From: an uncultured Francisella sp.
GTDB lineage: Bacteria > Pseudomonadota > Gammaproteobacteria > Burkholderiales > Neisseriaceae
Length of the DNA: 64,000 bases
NCBI GenBank assembly: GCA_943913135.1
Contig: CALTVE010000001.1
Coordinates: forward strand, 186,001-250,000
Direction of reading: 5' to 3'
Under the pieces are notes generated by a model that was not told the DNA's origin, ran no database searches, and saw only the letters and a program-made list of their open reading frames with translations. Of this stretch, positions 45,009 to 54,312 are shown piece by piece (position 1 is the first letter of the stretch; every line of letters starts with the position of its first letter). The translations under genes were made by a program, and so were the position numbers.

Positions 45009-46586
45009 CTAATGTTTAAAATGACGTCGCATAGTAAATACCATACTTATTCCCAAATCGTCCGCGGCAGCGATCACTTCGTTATCTTTAACGGAGCCTC
45101 CTGGCTGGATTACCGCCCCAATGCCAGCTTGCGCCAGGAGATCAAGAGCATCGGCAAAAGGAAAAAAAGCGTCCGATGCAACGGCTGCCCCTTTTAGAGA
45201 AAAATGGGCGTCGCGTGCTTTTTTAACTGCCAAAAAAGCAGCATCTACGCGGCTCATTTGTCCAGCGCCAATACCATAACTGCTTTTATTTTTACCGACT
45301 ACAATCGCATTGGATTTAGTGGCTGCTGCTACTTGCCATAAAAATAATAAATCTTCAATTTCTTGATCGCTGGGTACTTTCTTGGTAACTACAGTTAAAT
45401 CACTGGCTTTAAGATCGGTCTTATCGCGAGTTTGGATCAAAAGACCGGATGGTATCTCTTTCAAAATATAAGGCGCTTCCTGATAAGTTCCAGAGAGCAT
45501 TAAAACGCGTATGTTTTTCTTTTCTTTCAAGATGGTAAGGGCTTCTTTATTAATTTCAGGTGCAATGACTACCTCGGTAAATTGCCTATCTATCAAGCTG
45601 CGTGCTGTTTTGCAATCTAGAGCTTGATTAAATGCAATGATACCGCCAAAAGCACTCACAGGGTCTCCTGCGAATGCTTTTTCATAGGCTTCGGTTAAAT
45701 TACTTCCCAGGGCTACCCCGCAAGGATTGGCATGCTTAATAATGGCACAGGCAGGAGAATTAAAGCGCTCTATTAAAGTAAACGCAGCATCAGAATCAGA
45801 TAAATTATTGTAAGATAAAGGTTTGCCTTGCAATTGCTTAAAACTAAGATGCTGTTTTAATTCTATTTTTTCATAAAAAGCTGCTGCCTGATGAGGATTT
45901 TCACCATAGCGTAAATCTTCTACTTTGCGCCATTGACGAGTGTAATAGCCTGGAAAAGGTTGAGGCGTTAGGGGGCCCTTTAGATGATTTGGATCTAAGG
46001 CAGATAAAAAATTACTGATGGTGCCATCGTAATGTGCAGTATGGGCAAAAGCTTTAGTAGCCAATTGAAAACGCTTTTTATCACTTAAAGCGGGTCCTTC
46101 CTCTTTTTTTAATTCTTCGATCACAGAAGAATAATCGTCAGGATCGGTTAAGATGGCTACTGAAGAAAAATTTTTCGCTGCAGCGCGAATAAGGGCTACT
46201 CCGCCAATATCTATTTCTTCAATCGCTTGCTCTAGGGTATTGTTATCTTTTTGAATCTGTTCAAAAAATGGATAAAGATTGACACATAATAAATCGATGG
46301 GTTCTATTGCATGTTGTTGCAGTTCATGATAGTGAAGTGCATCTTTTCTTTTGGCTAAGATACCGCCATGAATTTTCGGATGCAATGTTTTTACTCGTCC
46401 CCCGAGTATTTCAGGAAAGCCTGTATAGCTTGAAACTTCTTCCACCTTTAAGCCGGCTTCCTGCAATATTTTCGCGGTGCCCCCAGTGGAAAGAAGAGCA
46501 ACGTCCATTCCTTGTAGTGCTCGGGCAAATTCTATAAGATGCCGTTTATCCGATACGCTCAGTAAGGCCCGCTTAATTAGCTTCAT
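45009..46586 (-). CDS. purH: Bifunctional AICAR transformylase / IMP cyclohydrolase
   Basis: Last two steps of IMP synthesis. 525 residues: N-terminal cyclohydrolase domain (STGGTAKIL, GGRVKTLHPKIHGG) and C-terminal transformylase domain (KHANPCGVA with the catalytic Lys-His, DPVSAFGGIIAFN, QPGGSVKDNEVI). Its ATG overlaps the fis stop. The order dusB-fis-purH is the Pseudomonas-type arrangement. Confidence 0.97.
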   Translation of the reverse strand: MKLIKRALLSVSDKRHLIEFARALQGMDVALLSTGGTAKILQEAGLKVEEVSSYTGFPEILGGRVKTLHPKIHGGILAKRKDALHYHELQQHAIEPIDLLCVNLYPFFEQIQKDNNTLEQAIEEIDIGGVALIRAAAKNFSSVAILTDPDDYSSVIEELKKEEGPALSDKKRFQLATKAFAHTAHYDGTISNFLSALDPNHLKGPLTPQPFPGYYTRQWRKVEDLRYGENPHQAAAFYEKIELKQHLSFKQLQGKPLSYNNLSDSDAAFTLIERFNSPACAIIKHANPCGVALGSNLTEAYEKAFAGDPVSAFGGIIAFNQALDCKTARSLIDRQFTEVVIAPEINKEALTILKEKKNIRVLMLSGTYQEAPYILKEIPSGLLIQTRDKTDLKASDLTVVTKKVPSDQEIEDLLFLWQVAAATKSNAIVVGKNKSSYGIGAGQMSRVDAAFLAVKKARDAHFSLKGAAVASDAFFPFADALDLLAQAGIGAVIQPGGSVKDNEVIAAADDLGISMVFTMRRHFKH

Positions 46587-46939
46587 AGTGTTTTCTTTCT
46601 TTTGAGTTGGTCTATGCGTGTATAAGTTCCATAAGTAGCCATTTTTTTACGTAAAGAAGTACGGCTGATTCCTAAGATGACTGCTACTTTACTTTGATTG
46701 GGGCCAAAGTAGTCGAAAAGGCAATCGATTAATTCTTTTTCAACTTCTTGGATCACTAAATCATAAAGTCCCGTCACTGGGTTGTTTTCTCCTAAGTCTG
46801 CGAGATATTGCTCAAGCTTTTGGTTTAAACAATCACTTAGAGAAATAGGAGAAAAAGTAGAAGATTTTTGGTCGCTATAGCCTCCACAGGGGTCGAGAAT
46901 GGTAGTATTTTTCTGCCTTTCAATGTAGGGTTTGGCCAT
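46583..46939 (-). CDS. fis: DNA-binding protein Fis
   Basis: Nucleoid-associated regulator and recombination enhancer binder. 118 residues: a divergent N-terminus, the Fis core from about residue 55 (GLYDLVIQEVEKELIDCLF), and the C-terminal helix-turn-helix NQSKVAVILGISRTSLRKKM. AAGGAT lies 6 nt before the ATG. The gene starts inside the last remnant codons of psi-dusB and ends overlapping purH. Intact, although its usual upstream partner is broken. Confidence 0.93.
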   Translation of the reverse strand: MAKPYIERQKNTTILDPCGGYSDQKSSTFSPISLSDCLNQKLEQYLADLGENNPVTGLYDLVIQEVEKELIDCLFDYFGPNQSKVAVILGISRTSLRKKMATYGTYTRIDQLKRKKTL

Positions 46940-47866
46940 AGTAATATCCTTCGGTCCTGGAGTTTTTTAAAAAAGCCTGTACAGCGGCGAATTGACTTGC
47001 TGCATCATTGGCGCTCAAAAGGGTTTCTTTATCTTCGCTGCGGGCATTTGCGGGCATTTATAAATAAGCCCCATAGCGAATAAGGTGCTTGCGCGCCATG
47101 CGCATGCCTAAAATCGCTACCGTAGAAACTATAAAGACTCTGTAAATGGGTTTGTATTGTGTGGTAAATCTCGTTAAATGGCAAGTGTAAACGTTGCCTT
47201 GGCTGAAAAAAGTGTTTGATTTCCTTAAAAATCCATGGGCGACCCAAGGCTGCTTGGCCAATAAGTACTCCATCGGCACCACTTTCCTTTACTATCTTGC
47301 TAATGTGTTTGACATCTTGTAGTCCACCGTTTAGCCACAAGGGTAAAGCAGCGCATGCTTTAATGGTGCGAGCGCAGCTATAATCAGCTTCGCCTGAAAA
47401 AAACTGACTGCGGGTGCGCGCATGAAGTGCCAAGGCGGCGACACCTAGGGATTGACACAAAACAGCTACTTGATCAGCAACGATAGAATTTGCATCCCAC
47501 CCTAGGCGCGTTTTAACCGTAACTGGCACTGTAACGGCTTGCTTCACTGCTTCAATTACTGCCCGCATACGAGGTAAATCGCGCAGCAAAGCGCTGCGTC
47601 CTCCCCTTTTTGACAAACTTTCTTTAGTGGACAGCCAAAATTTAAATCAATTACATCTGCCCCTTCCCCTTCGTAATAACGCGCCGCTTCTGCCATTTCT
47701 TTTGGATTTTCACCTAAAAGTTGAACCACCACCGGTGATTCTTCGCACCAATGTAATCGGCGCCAAAAGAACGGCATAGACGGCGAAAAGGGGCATCGGT
47801 TAGACCAGCCAAGGGCGTCAGCCCTATACCTTGGTGGAGGGTAAATTTTCCTATGGTAAATACCAC
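46920..47866 (-). pseudogene. dusB: Decayed tRNA-dihydrouridine synthase B
   Basis: DusB homology is spread over different frames. (1) From a GTG at 47866 with good AAGGA: MVFTIGKFTLHQG, TPLAGLTDAPFRRLC. (2) After a loss of roughly 27 codons and a frame change near 47740: SPVVVQLLGENPKEMA, DLNFGCPLKKV. (3) After a frame change at a run of A and G near 47610: SALLRDLPRMRAVIEAVKQ through GADGVLIGQAALGRPWIF. (4) After another change near 47130: MARKHLIRYGAYL, a TAA, then in the same frame NDAASQFAAVQAFLK to the end inside fis. The normal protein is about 320 aa in one frame. The locus is the usual dusB-fis position. Not translatable as one enzyme. Confidence 0.9.
47037..47057. repeat. 10-bp tandem duplication within psi-dusB
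   Basis: The unit GCGGGCATTT occurs twice in direct succession on the plus strand at about 47039-47058. Ten is not a multiple of three, so gain or loss of one copy changes the reading frame. It sits just after the in-frame TAA in the C-terminal part of psi-dusB. Confidence 0.8.
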
Positions 47867-47876
47867 ATTACTTTCC

Positions 47877-47925
47877 TTTAAATTTTTCAGGAAGCTCGGT
47901 ATGATTAACTGATTTTTAGCTTCCT
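47877..47925 (+). promoter_or_regulatory. Candidate murJ promoter overlapped by an inverted repeat
   Basis: TTTAAA (47877-47882), a 17-bp spacer and TATGAT (47900-47905) form a plausible sigma-70 promoter for murJ. An 8-bp inverted repeat, AGGAAGCT (47889-47896) and AGCTTCCT (47918-47925), brackets the -10 element. It could be an operator or a leader hairpin. Confidence 0.4.
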
Positions 47926-47935
47926 TACCTTGCTT

Positions 47936-49489
47936 ATGAATCTTGCACGTTCGCTCTCTTCGATCAGTTTTTATACGTTATTATCGCGCTTATTGGGTTT
48001 TGTGCGCGATATCCTGATCACCCAAGTGTTTGGGGCGACTTGTGCTACCGATGCTTTTTGGGTGGCATTTCGCATTCCCAATTTATTACGACGGATCTTT
48101 GCCGAGGGAGCTTTTTCGCAAGCTTTTATTCCCCTATTGAGCGACGTGCACAATAAAAAAAATCGACAACAGGCGGTGCTGTTTACCCAGAGAGTGTGCG
48201 GATTACTTTCAGTTATTCTACTCCTCATTACGGTGATAGGTATTTTAGCTTCGCCGTGGATTATCCGAATTATCGCTCGCGGTTTTAGCGAGGATAAAGA
48301 GCAGTTCTACCTAGCCTCTAATCTTTTAAAAATCACTTTTCCTTACATATTTTTTATTTCTTTGACTTCTTTTTTTAGTGCCATTCTCAATACTCATAAT
48401 AAATTTTTTGTTTCAGCGATTACTCCGATTTTTTTAAATATTTCTTTAATTATATTCACTGTTGGAGTGTCACCCTATTTGCAAGAGCCTATTTATGCTC
48501 TCGCTTGGGGAGTGTTTATCGCTGGAGTGATACAACTTATTTTTCAATTTCCCTTTGTTTTTCGTTTAGGTTATTTAAAAAAACCGCTTCTCGCGCTCAA
48601 AGATCCAGAAATATTAAAAATTATTCGTAATATGGCTTTGATTGTTATAGGGGTATCCGCTGGCCAGTTATCTATTTTGATTAATAGTCTCTATCTGTCC
48701 TATATGATAGAAGGGAGCGTAAGTTGGCAGTATGTGTCTGATCGCTTGATGGAATTGCCTTCTGGGTTGTTGGGAGTGGCTTTGGGTACAGTATTACTCC
48801 CTACTTTGTCGCGCTTTGCTGCTCAGAAAAATTATGCTGATTTTTCTGATCTTTTAGATTGGGGTTTGCGTTTAGCCATGCTTCTTGCCTTACCAGCTGC
48901 CTTAGGTTTAGCGCTCCTTGCCTACCCTGTGGTGAGTACACTTTTTCAACACGGCCACTTTAGGGCAAATGATGTTCTTCATACTTATCCTGCGGTGCTT
49001 GCCTATACCTTAGCGATTCCTGGTTTTATTTGGGTAAAAATATTGGTTCCTGGTTTTACAGCTCGCCAGGATTATCGCACCCCCATACGCATTGGTTTTT
49101 TTATCCTGCTTCTTACCCAAACTCTCAATGTATTTTTTGTATTAGTGGCCCATTGGGGTATTGTGGGGATCAATTTATCGACGAGTTTAGCTTCTTTAGC
49201 CAACGCCACTATTTTGTACACTATACTGCGTTATCGTAACCTGTACCAACCGAAAAAGGACTGGCGTTTATTCCTTAAAAGGGTGGTGATTGCTTTATTC
49301 ATTATGGCAGCTTTTTTATATGGACTGCAAAAACAAACCTTTTATCCATTCTTGTGGCACCAGGGGATAGTGCGCGATTCTAGTCAATTATTGATCTTAA
49401 TAGGAGGTGCCGTCACTATTTATTTTTTCAGCCTCTTTTGTTTAGGTTTTGGAAAAAAAGATTTTTTAAAACAGGTAAATAATCCATGA
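47936..49489 (+). CDS. murJ: Lipid II flippase MurJ
   Basis: Moves the peptidoglycan precursor lipid II across the inner membrane. 517 residues with about 14 membrane segments, MOP superfamily. RLLGFVRDILITQVFGA near the N-terminus and the FRIPNLLRRIFAEGAFSQAF stretch are the MviN/MurJ signature. An in-frame TTG two codons earlier is possible, but ATG at 47936 is the natural start. It overlaps prmC by ATGA at its end. Confidence 0.96.
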   Translation: MNLARSLSSISFYTLLSRLLGFVRDILITQVFGATCATDAFWVAFRIPNLLRRIFAEGAFSQAFIPLLSDVHNKKNRQQAVLFTQRVCGLLSVILLLITVIGILASPWIIRIIARGFSEDKEQFYLASNLLKITFPYIFFISLTSFFSAILNTHNKFFVSAITPIFLNISLIIFTVGVSPYLQEPIYALAWGVFIAGVIQLIFQFPFVFRLGYLKKPLLALKDPEILKIIRNMALIVIGVSAGQLSILINSLYLSYMIEGSVSWQYVSDRLMELPSGLLGVALGTVLLPTLSRFAAQKNYADFSDLLDWGLRLAMLLALPAALGLALLAYPVVSTLFQHGHFRANDVLHTYPAVLAYTLAIPGFIWVKILVPGFTARQDYRTPIRIGFFILLLTQTLNVFFVLVAHWGIVGINLSTSLASLANATILYTILRYRNLYQPKKDWRLFLKRVVIALFIMAAFLYGLQKQTFYPFLWHQGIVRDSSQLLILIGGAVTIYFFSLFCLGFGKKDFLKQVNNP

Positions 49490-50298
49490 CCTATCAGGAA
49501 TGGTTAAAGCAAAGTAATCTTGATCTTTTAGACGCACGTTTACTACTGAGTCGAGTGATTGGTAAAAATAGCGCCTATATCATTGCTCACCCCCAAGAGC
49601 GACTCAAAAACGAAGAATTAAGCGTTTTAGAAGGTTTTAAAAGGCGGCGTCAACAAGGGGAAAGTCTAGCCTATATTTTAGGTGAGAAAGAATTTTATGG
49701 TCGGATGTTTACTGTATCTCACTCTGTGTTAGTTCCTCGTCCAGAAACAGAAGAACTGGTTGAGCATGTGTTACGCCTACTAAATACCAAGAGGCCTTTA
49801 AAACTATGGGATATTGGCACTGGAAGTGGGGTTATTGCGATTAGTTTAAAACTAGAGAGCCCCAATTGGCAGCTTTTTGCTTCGGATGTTTTTCTAGATG
49901 CTTTAAAAATTGCTGAACACAATGCTAAAACCTTGGCGGCACGAATACAATTTGCCGCTGGAAGCTGGTTTGCAACTTCTTTTGCAAATCAGATTTTTGA
50001 TGCGATTGTTAGCAACCCTCCTTATATCCATCCTAAAGACCTCTCTCTAGCAGAGGACGGAGTATGTTACGAACCTCGTCTTGCGCTCAGTGATGAGCAT
50101 GATGGTTTGGAAAGCTACCGTATTTTAGTGCCCGGAGCGGTTTTGTTTCTAAAAAAAGGCGGGCTTTTGTTTTTAGAGCATGGAGCTAACCAAGGAGAAA
50201 AAGTACGTGATCTGCTATATGCAGAAAGCTTTTTAGGGGTCCGTACTGTGCAAGATTACAGTGGACATGATCGCTTTACTTACGGTTATAAAGCTTGA
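49486..50298 (+). CDS. prmC: Release factor glutamine methyltransferase PrmC
   Basis: Methylates the GGQ glutamine of release factors RF1 and RF2. 270 residues: helical N-terminal domain (LDARLLLSRVIGK), then the SAM-binding domain with WDIGTGSGVIAI and the catalytic NPPYI motif. The start overlaps the murJ stop by ATGA. Often found with prfA or hemA; here it is paired with murJ. Confidence 0.95.
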   Translation: MTYQEWLKQSNLDLLDARLLLSRVIGKNSAYIIAHPQERLKNEELSVLEGFKRRRQQGESLAYILGEKEFYGRMFTVSHSVLVPRPETEELVEHVLRLLNTKRPLKLWDIGTGSGVIAISLKLESPNWQLFASDVFLDALKIAEHNAKTLAARIQFAAGSWFATSFANQIFDAIVSNPPYIHPKDLSLAEDGVCYEPRLALSDEHDGLESYRILVPGAVLFLKKGGLLFLEHGANQGEKVRDLLYAESFLGVRTVQDYSGHDRFTYGYKA

Positions 50299-50300
50299 AT

Positions 50301-50328
50301 AGAGAGTGATAATAAACCACTCTCTTTG
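50301..50328. terminator. Hairpin between prmC and glnA
   Basis: AGAGAGTG (50301-50308) and CACTCTCT (50318-50325) form a perfect 8-bp stem with a 9-nt loop in the 40-bp gap between two convergent genes. No long T-run follows, so termination may be weak. Confidence 0.4.
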
Positions 50329-50338
50329 GCTAACTCGA

Positions 50339-51757
50339 TTACAGAGAGTAATAAAGCTCAAACTCCATAGGATGGGGTGCCATACTTACTCGGCGTGCTT
50401 CGGTTTCCTTCAATGTCACATAGGCTTCTACCCAATCTTCAGAAAATACATCGCCTTTCAAGAGGAAATCATGATCTTTCTTTAAAGCGTCGATCGCCTC
50501 TTCCAGACTAGAAGCTACTGAAGGGACTTCTGCTGCTTCTTCAGGTGGCAAATCATAAAGATTCTTATCTACAGGATCCCCCGGATGAATTTTATTTTGG
50601 ACCCCATCCAATCCAGCCATTAGCATGGCCGCGAAGACAATATAAGGATTGGCCATGGCATCAGGATAGCGCACTTCGACGCGACGCCCTTTGCTGGAGG
50701 CCACATGGGGAATACGTATAGAAGCCGAGCGATTTTTCGCCGAATAAGCAAGTTTGGTGGGCGCTTCATAGTGAGGAACCAGACGTTTATAGGAATTGGT
50801 AGTGGGATTGGCAATTGAATTCAAAGCCTTGCTGTGTTTAATAATACCGCCTATGTAATAAAGCGCTAGTTGCGATAGGCCGCCATAACCATCCCCTGCA
50901 AACATATTTTGCCCATCTTTCCAAATCGATTGGTGGATATGCATACCAGAACCATTATCCCCTAGAATGGGTTTAGGCATAAAGGTCACTGTGCGGCCAA
51001 AATTACTGGCGACATTACGGATGATATATTTTTGGATTTGAGTCATATCCGCACGTTTAACCAACGTAGAAAAACGGGTGCCGATTTCCATTTGTGAGCC
51101 CGTTGCCACTTCGGGGTGATGGACTTCTACCGGAATACCTGCAGCTTCTAAAAGTAAACAGCAGGTAGAGCGAAAATCTTGACCGATATCTATAGGGGGC
51201 AAAGGTGCATAACCTCCTTTTACTGCTGGACGATAGCCGCTATTCATCCCTTCCATATAGTCGCCGTTAGCCCAAGCACCAGCTTCAGAATAAATGTGGT
51301 AACGAGCAGTAGATAGGCTATTTTCGAATTCCACCCCATCAAATACAAAAAATTCGGGTTCAGGACCAAAAAAGGCAGTGTCTCCGAGGTTAGTGGCTTT
51401 TAAATAATTTTCCGCACGACGAGCGATGGAGCGAGGATCTCTTCCATAACCTTGGCCGCTTACAGGATCAATCACATTACAGATAATGGCAACAGTAGGG
51501 TCATCAAAAAAAGGATCTAGAAAAGCGGTTTCTATTTCAGGAATTAGCAGCATGTCAGAAGCTTGAATGCCCTTCCAGCCCTCAATAGAAGACCCATCAA
51601 AGGGTTGGCCTTGCTCCAGCCAATCTTCAGGATCTTCTTCTACGATACGTGCAGGAATAGTCGCATGGTGTTGCTTACCGCGAGTATCGCTATAGCGTAA
51701 GTCAACAAATTTAGCGTCATTTTTTTTGATGAGGCCTAGTAATTTTTCTACGGACAT
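50339..51757 (-). CDS. glnA: Glutamine synthetase type I
   Basis: ATP-dependent ammonium assimilation into glutamine; dodecameric cytoplasmic enzyme. 472 residues against 469 in E. coli. It has the FDGSSIEGW signature, the metal-binding EPEFFVFD, the ATP-binding KPILGDNGSGMHIHQS, and the adenylylation region KNLYDLPPEE with the regulatory tyrosine near 400. That tyrosine suggests GlnE-type control. No glnL/glnG follows. Upstream DNA contains an 8-bp tandem repeat (51813-51828) inside a TTCCTTA/TAAGGAA inverted repeat, but no convincing sigma-54 site. Confidence 0.97.
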   Translation of the reverse strand: MSVEKLLGLIKKNDAKFVDLRYSDTRGKQHHATIPARIVEEDPEDWLEQGQPFDGSSIEGWKGIQASDMLLIPEIETAFLDPFFDDPTVAIICNVIDPVSGQGYGRDPRSIARRAENYLKATNLGDTAFFGPEPEFFVFDGVEFENSLSTARYHIYSEAGAWANGDYMEGMNSGYRPAVKGGYAPLPPIDIGQDFRSTCCLLLEAAGIPVEVHHPEVATGSQMEIGTRFSTLVKRADMTQIQKYIIRNVASNFGRTVTFMPKPILGDNGSGMHIHQSIWKDGQNMFAGDGYGGLSQLALYYIGGIIKHSKALNSIANPTTNSYKRLVPHYEAPTKLAYSAKNRSASIRIPHVASSKGRRVEVRYPDAMANPYIVFAAMLMAGLDGVQNKIHPGDPVDKNLYDLPPEEAAEVPSVASSLEEAIDALKKDHDFLLKGDVFSEDWVEAYVTLKETEARRVSMAPHPMEFELYYSL

Positions 51758-51938
51758 AAAGCACCTTTTTTAATTAATAACGTTGTGAGAGTGTTCCTTA
51801 AAATAAACACAGGTGCCATTGTGCCATAGCCTAAGGAAAAATGCTTAATCTTAAAATTAGAAAATAAAAGCCCTATTAAAGCTCTATTGTACAATTCCTG
51901 TATCTACCTTAGACAGTAAGGAAATTGAGGTAATTTTT

Positions 51939-52859
51939 ATGTCAGTTTACACTCCCCTAACAAAAGATGAAATGCGGCAAGTGGTCGCCGCCTATCCAGT
52001 GGGAAAATTGTTAAGCTATCATGGAATTACCGGTGGGCTTACCAATACTAATTACTGGCTACACGCAGAAAAAGGCGTTTTTATCCTTACTTTATTTGAA
52101 AGTTTAAGCCATGAAGAATTATTTTACTACGTTTCTTTGATGGATTTTTTAAGTCGTTCCGGCTTCCCTGCTCCTTCTCCCATTTTGCAAAAAAATGGAT
52201 ACGCCCTCGCCCAAATTAAAAATAAGCCTGCCCTTTTAGTTAGCTTTCTTGAGGGAGAAGAAATCGACTCTAGCGATGAAAACACCTGTTATGAGGTAGG
52301 TAAAACACTTGCCTACTTACACCAAGTTGGACAGGATTTCCCTTTGAAAAAAGAAAATGAACGCTATCGTTTTTGGTGGCAACAGACCAGTGAACGTCTA
52401 TTACCAGTGTTAGCTAAAGAGCAGAAAATATTGTTACAGCATGAACTGCAATTTTTGCAACAATCGATGTGTGAAGATTTGCCACGCGGGCTTATCCATA
52501 GCGATTTGTTCCGTGATAATGTATTGATAAAACGAGGAAAAGTTACTGGTTTTATTGATTTTTATTATGCTTCTGATGGTATTTTAGTCTATGATTTAGC
52601 CATTGCTTTAAACGATTGGACCTTAGGAGATAATTTTTTACCACAAGAAAGTAAAGAAAAAGCTTTTTTACAGGGATATGAAACCATACGCCCTTTACAC
52701 CCAAATGAAAAAAACTACCTGCCTATTGCGCGCCGTGCGGCTGCAATCCGTTTTTGGGTATCCCGCTTACAAGATTTACATTTTCCTCTTGAAGGTGAAA
52801 AAGTACTCCGTAAAGATCCACGCTCTTTTGAAAATCTACTTAGGTACTTTACTGATTAA
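51939..52859 (+). CDS. thrB: Homoserine kinase (type II, APH fold)
   Basis: Phosphorylates homoserine for threonine synthesis. 306 residues of the ThrB2 family with a protein-kinase-like phosphotransferase fold rather than the GHMP fold of E. coli ThrB. Features: MSVYTPLTKDEM start, GGLTNTNYWL near residue 31, catalytic LIHSDLFRDNVLI (about 186-198) and metal-binding GFIDFYYASDG. Stands alone; its 3' end overlaps the convergent xseA by 11 bp. Confidence 0.93.
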   Translation: MSVYTPLTKDEMRQVVAAYPVGKLLSYHGITGGLTNTNYWLHAEKGVFILTLFESLSHEELFYYVSLMDFLSRSGFPAPSPILQKNGYALAQIKNKPALLVSFLEGEEIDSSDENTCYEVGKTLAYLHQVGQDFPLKKENERYRFWWQQTSERLLPVLAKEQKILLQHELQFLQQSMCEDLPRGLIHSDLFRDNVLIKRGKVTGFIDFYYASDGILVYDLAIALNDWTLGDNFLPQESKEKAFLQGYETIRPLHPNEKNYLPIARRAAAIRFWVSRLQDLHFPLEGEKVLRKDPRSFENLLRYFTD

Positions 52860-54297
52860 AATAGCTCTTTTTAATCATTGCATCAGCGCCCCCCTGGGCA
52901 AAGCGAATTTTTACCTTGTCGCCTGCCTTGATGTCTGTATGGTTTCGGATCAAACGACCGTCTTCTTTTTCTACCAGACTATAACCGCGTGCCAGAACAC
53001 TTTCTGGCGAATAAGCGTTGAGTAAACGCTCACCTTGCAACAGTGCCTCTTGGCTTTCTACTAAGCGTGTGCGCTGTTTTGTGGTCAATTGCTTGTTAAG
53101 GGCGATAAGTTCATCTTGCCAGTGCTTAAGATCGGGTCTTCTTTGAGTTAAACTTGAATTTAGTAAAAAAACTTGGTACACAGCGGCTTCTTTTTTTCTA
53201 ACAATGGCAAATTTTAGCTCTACTTTTTTGTCCCTCAACCACAGCCAGTATTTTTTTAATTTTTCTTCCGCCATCCGTAAAGTTTCATAGAAGCTATACA
53301 AATTCTGGCGATAAAATTGTAATTGTGCGCCTAGTTGTTGCTGGAAATATAGTTTTAGATAACGTAAATCATCTTCTGTTTGTTTCAATAACTGCTTAGG
53401 ATGGCTTAACCGCTCCCGCTGCCAATCGAGCCCTTGACTTTTTTCATTTAAAATACGGTGCATCCTATCCTTTAGGGTCTCTAAAAGTTGATTCACTTCT
53501 AGTTTTAAGTTTTTTCGTTTAGGGGTTAAAAATTCTGCCGCTGCTGTTGGGGTATGCATGCGGATATCAGCAGAAAAATCGCTTAAAGTGGTATCCGTCT
53601 CGTGTCCTACGCCGCTTATCGTAGGGAGAGTAGAGCGATAAATGGCCTCTACCACCTTCAACGTATTAAAAGCCCATAAGTCTTCAAGACTGCCTCCACC
53701 GCGTGCAACGATAAGCACGTCTACTTCTTGTCTTTCATTCGCTAAATCAATAGCTGCGGCGATTTCTAATTCACTGTCTTTGCCCTGTACACGCGTAGGA
53801 TAAATAATAATGTCTTCTACCATACCTTCTGCAAGCGATTTTAAAATATCGCGAATCGCTGCACCTTCTGGACTGGTAACGATACCCACTCGACGAATAA
53901 ACGCCGGTAAAGGTTTTTTATGCGCAGCATCAAAAATACCCCGCTGCGACAGCATTTCTTTTAGGGCTAGAAAAGATTGATAAAGGCGGGCAGGTCCTGC
54001 TTCCGTTATATCTTGTGCCACTAATTGATAGCGGCCAGTGGCAGCATATAAACTGACTTCACCTTTAACGCGTACCTTAAGCCCTTCTTGCAAACGATTT
54101 TTTAAATAAAATACACGATTACGGAATAAGGCACAGGAAATGCTCGCTTTTTCATCTTTTAGAATAAAGTAATAATGGCCAGCTGAGCTTTTACTCAGCT
54201 GTAAGATTTCTCCTTCTACTTCTACCAAGTTAAATTCACTAAGTAATAAATCACGTACCCGCTCATTCAGTTCACTAACAGTTAAGACTTCTGCCAT
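52849..54297 (-). CDS. xseA: Exodeoxyribonuclease VII large subunit
   Basis: Single-strand-specific exonuclease, active with the small subunit XseB. 482 residues: N-terminal OB fold (VSELNERVRDLL, GHYYFILKDEKASI), catalytic domain with IRRVGIVTSPEGAAIRDIL and DVLIVARGGGSLEDLWAFN, GVGHETDTTLSDFSAD, and a long coiled-coil C-terminus. 15 bp after the fadL-type gene. xseB is not in the window. Confidence 0.96.
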   Translation of the reverse strand: MAEVLTVSELNERVRDLLLSEFNLVEVEGEILQLSKSSAGHYYFILKDEKASISCALFRNRVFYLKNRLQEGLKVRVKGEVSLYAATGRYQLVAQDITEAGPARLYQSFLALKEMLSQRGIFDAAHKKPLPAFIRRVGIVTSPEGAAIRDILKSLAEGMVEDIIIYPTRVQGKDSELEIAAAIDLANERQEVDVLIVARGGGSLEDLWAFNTLKVVEAIYRSTLPTISGVGHETDTTLSDFSADIRMHTPTAAAEFLTPKRKNLKLEVNQLLETLKDRMHRILNEKSQGLDWQRERLSHPKQLLKQTEDDLRYLKLYFQQQLGAQLQFYRQNLYSFYETLRMAEEKLKKYWLWLRDKKVELKFAIVRKKEAAVYQVFLLNSSLTQRRPDLKHWQDELIALNKQLTTKQRTRLVESQEALLQGERLLNAYSPESVLARGYSLVEKEDGRLIRNHTDIKAGDKVKIRFAQGGADAMIKKSYFNQ

Positions 54298-54312
54298 TAT
54301 TTTTAATAAAAC

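Noticed and set aside
47058..47282. Separate small gene overlapping the dusB region
   Set aside because: Its end (MARKHLIRYGAYL) is the displaced C-terminal part of DusB in another frame, so it belongs to the pseudogene.
51794..51838. Possible sigma-54 promoter of glnA (TGGCAC twice on the minus strand)
   Set aside because: For neither copy does a GC element stand 12 bp from the GG; the spacing and the TTGC part are wrong. Only a tandem GTGCCAT repeat inside an inverted repeat can be stated.
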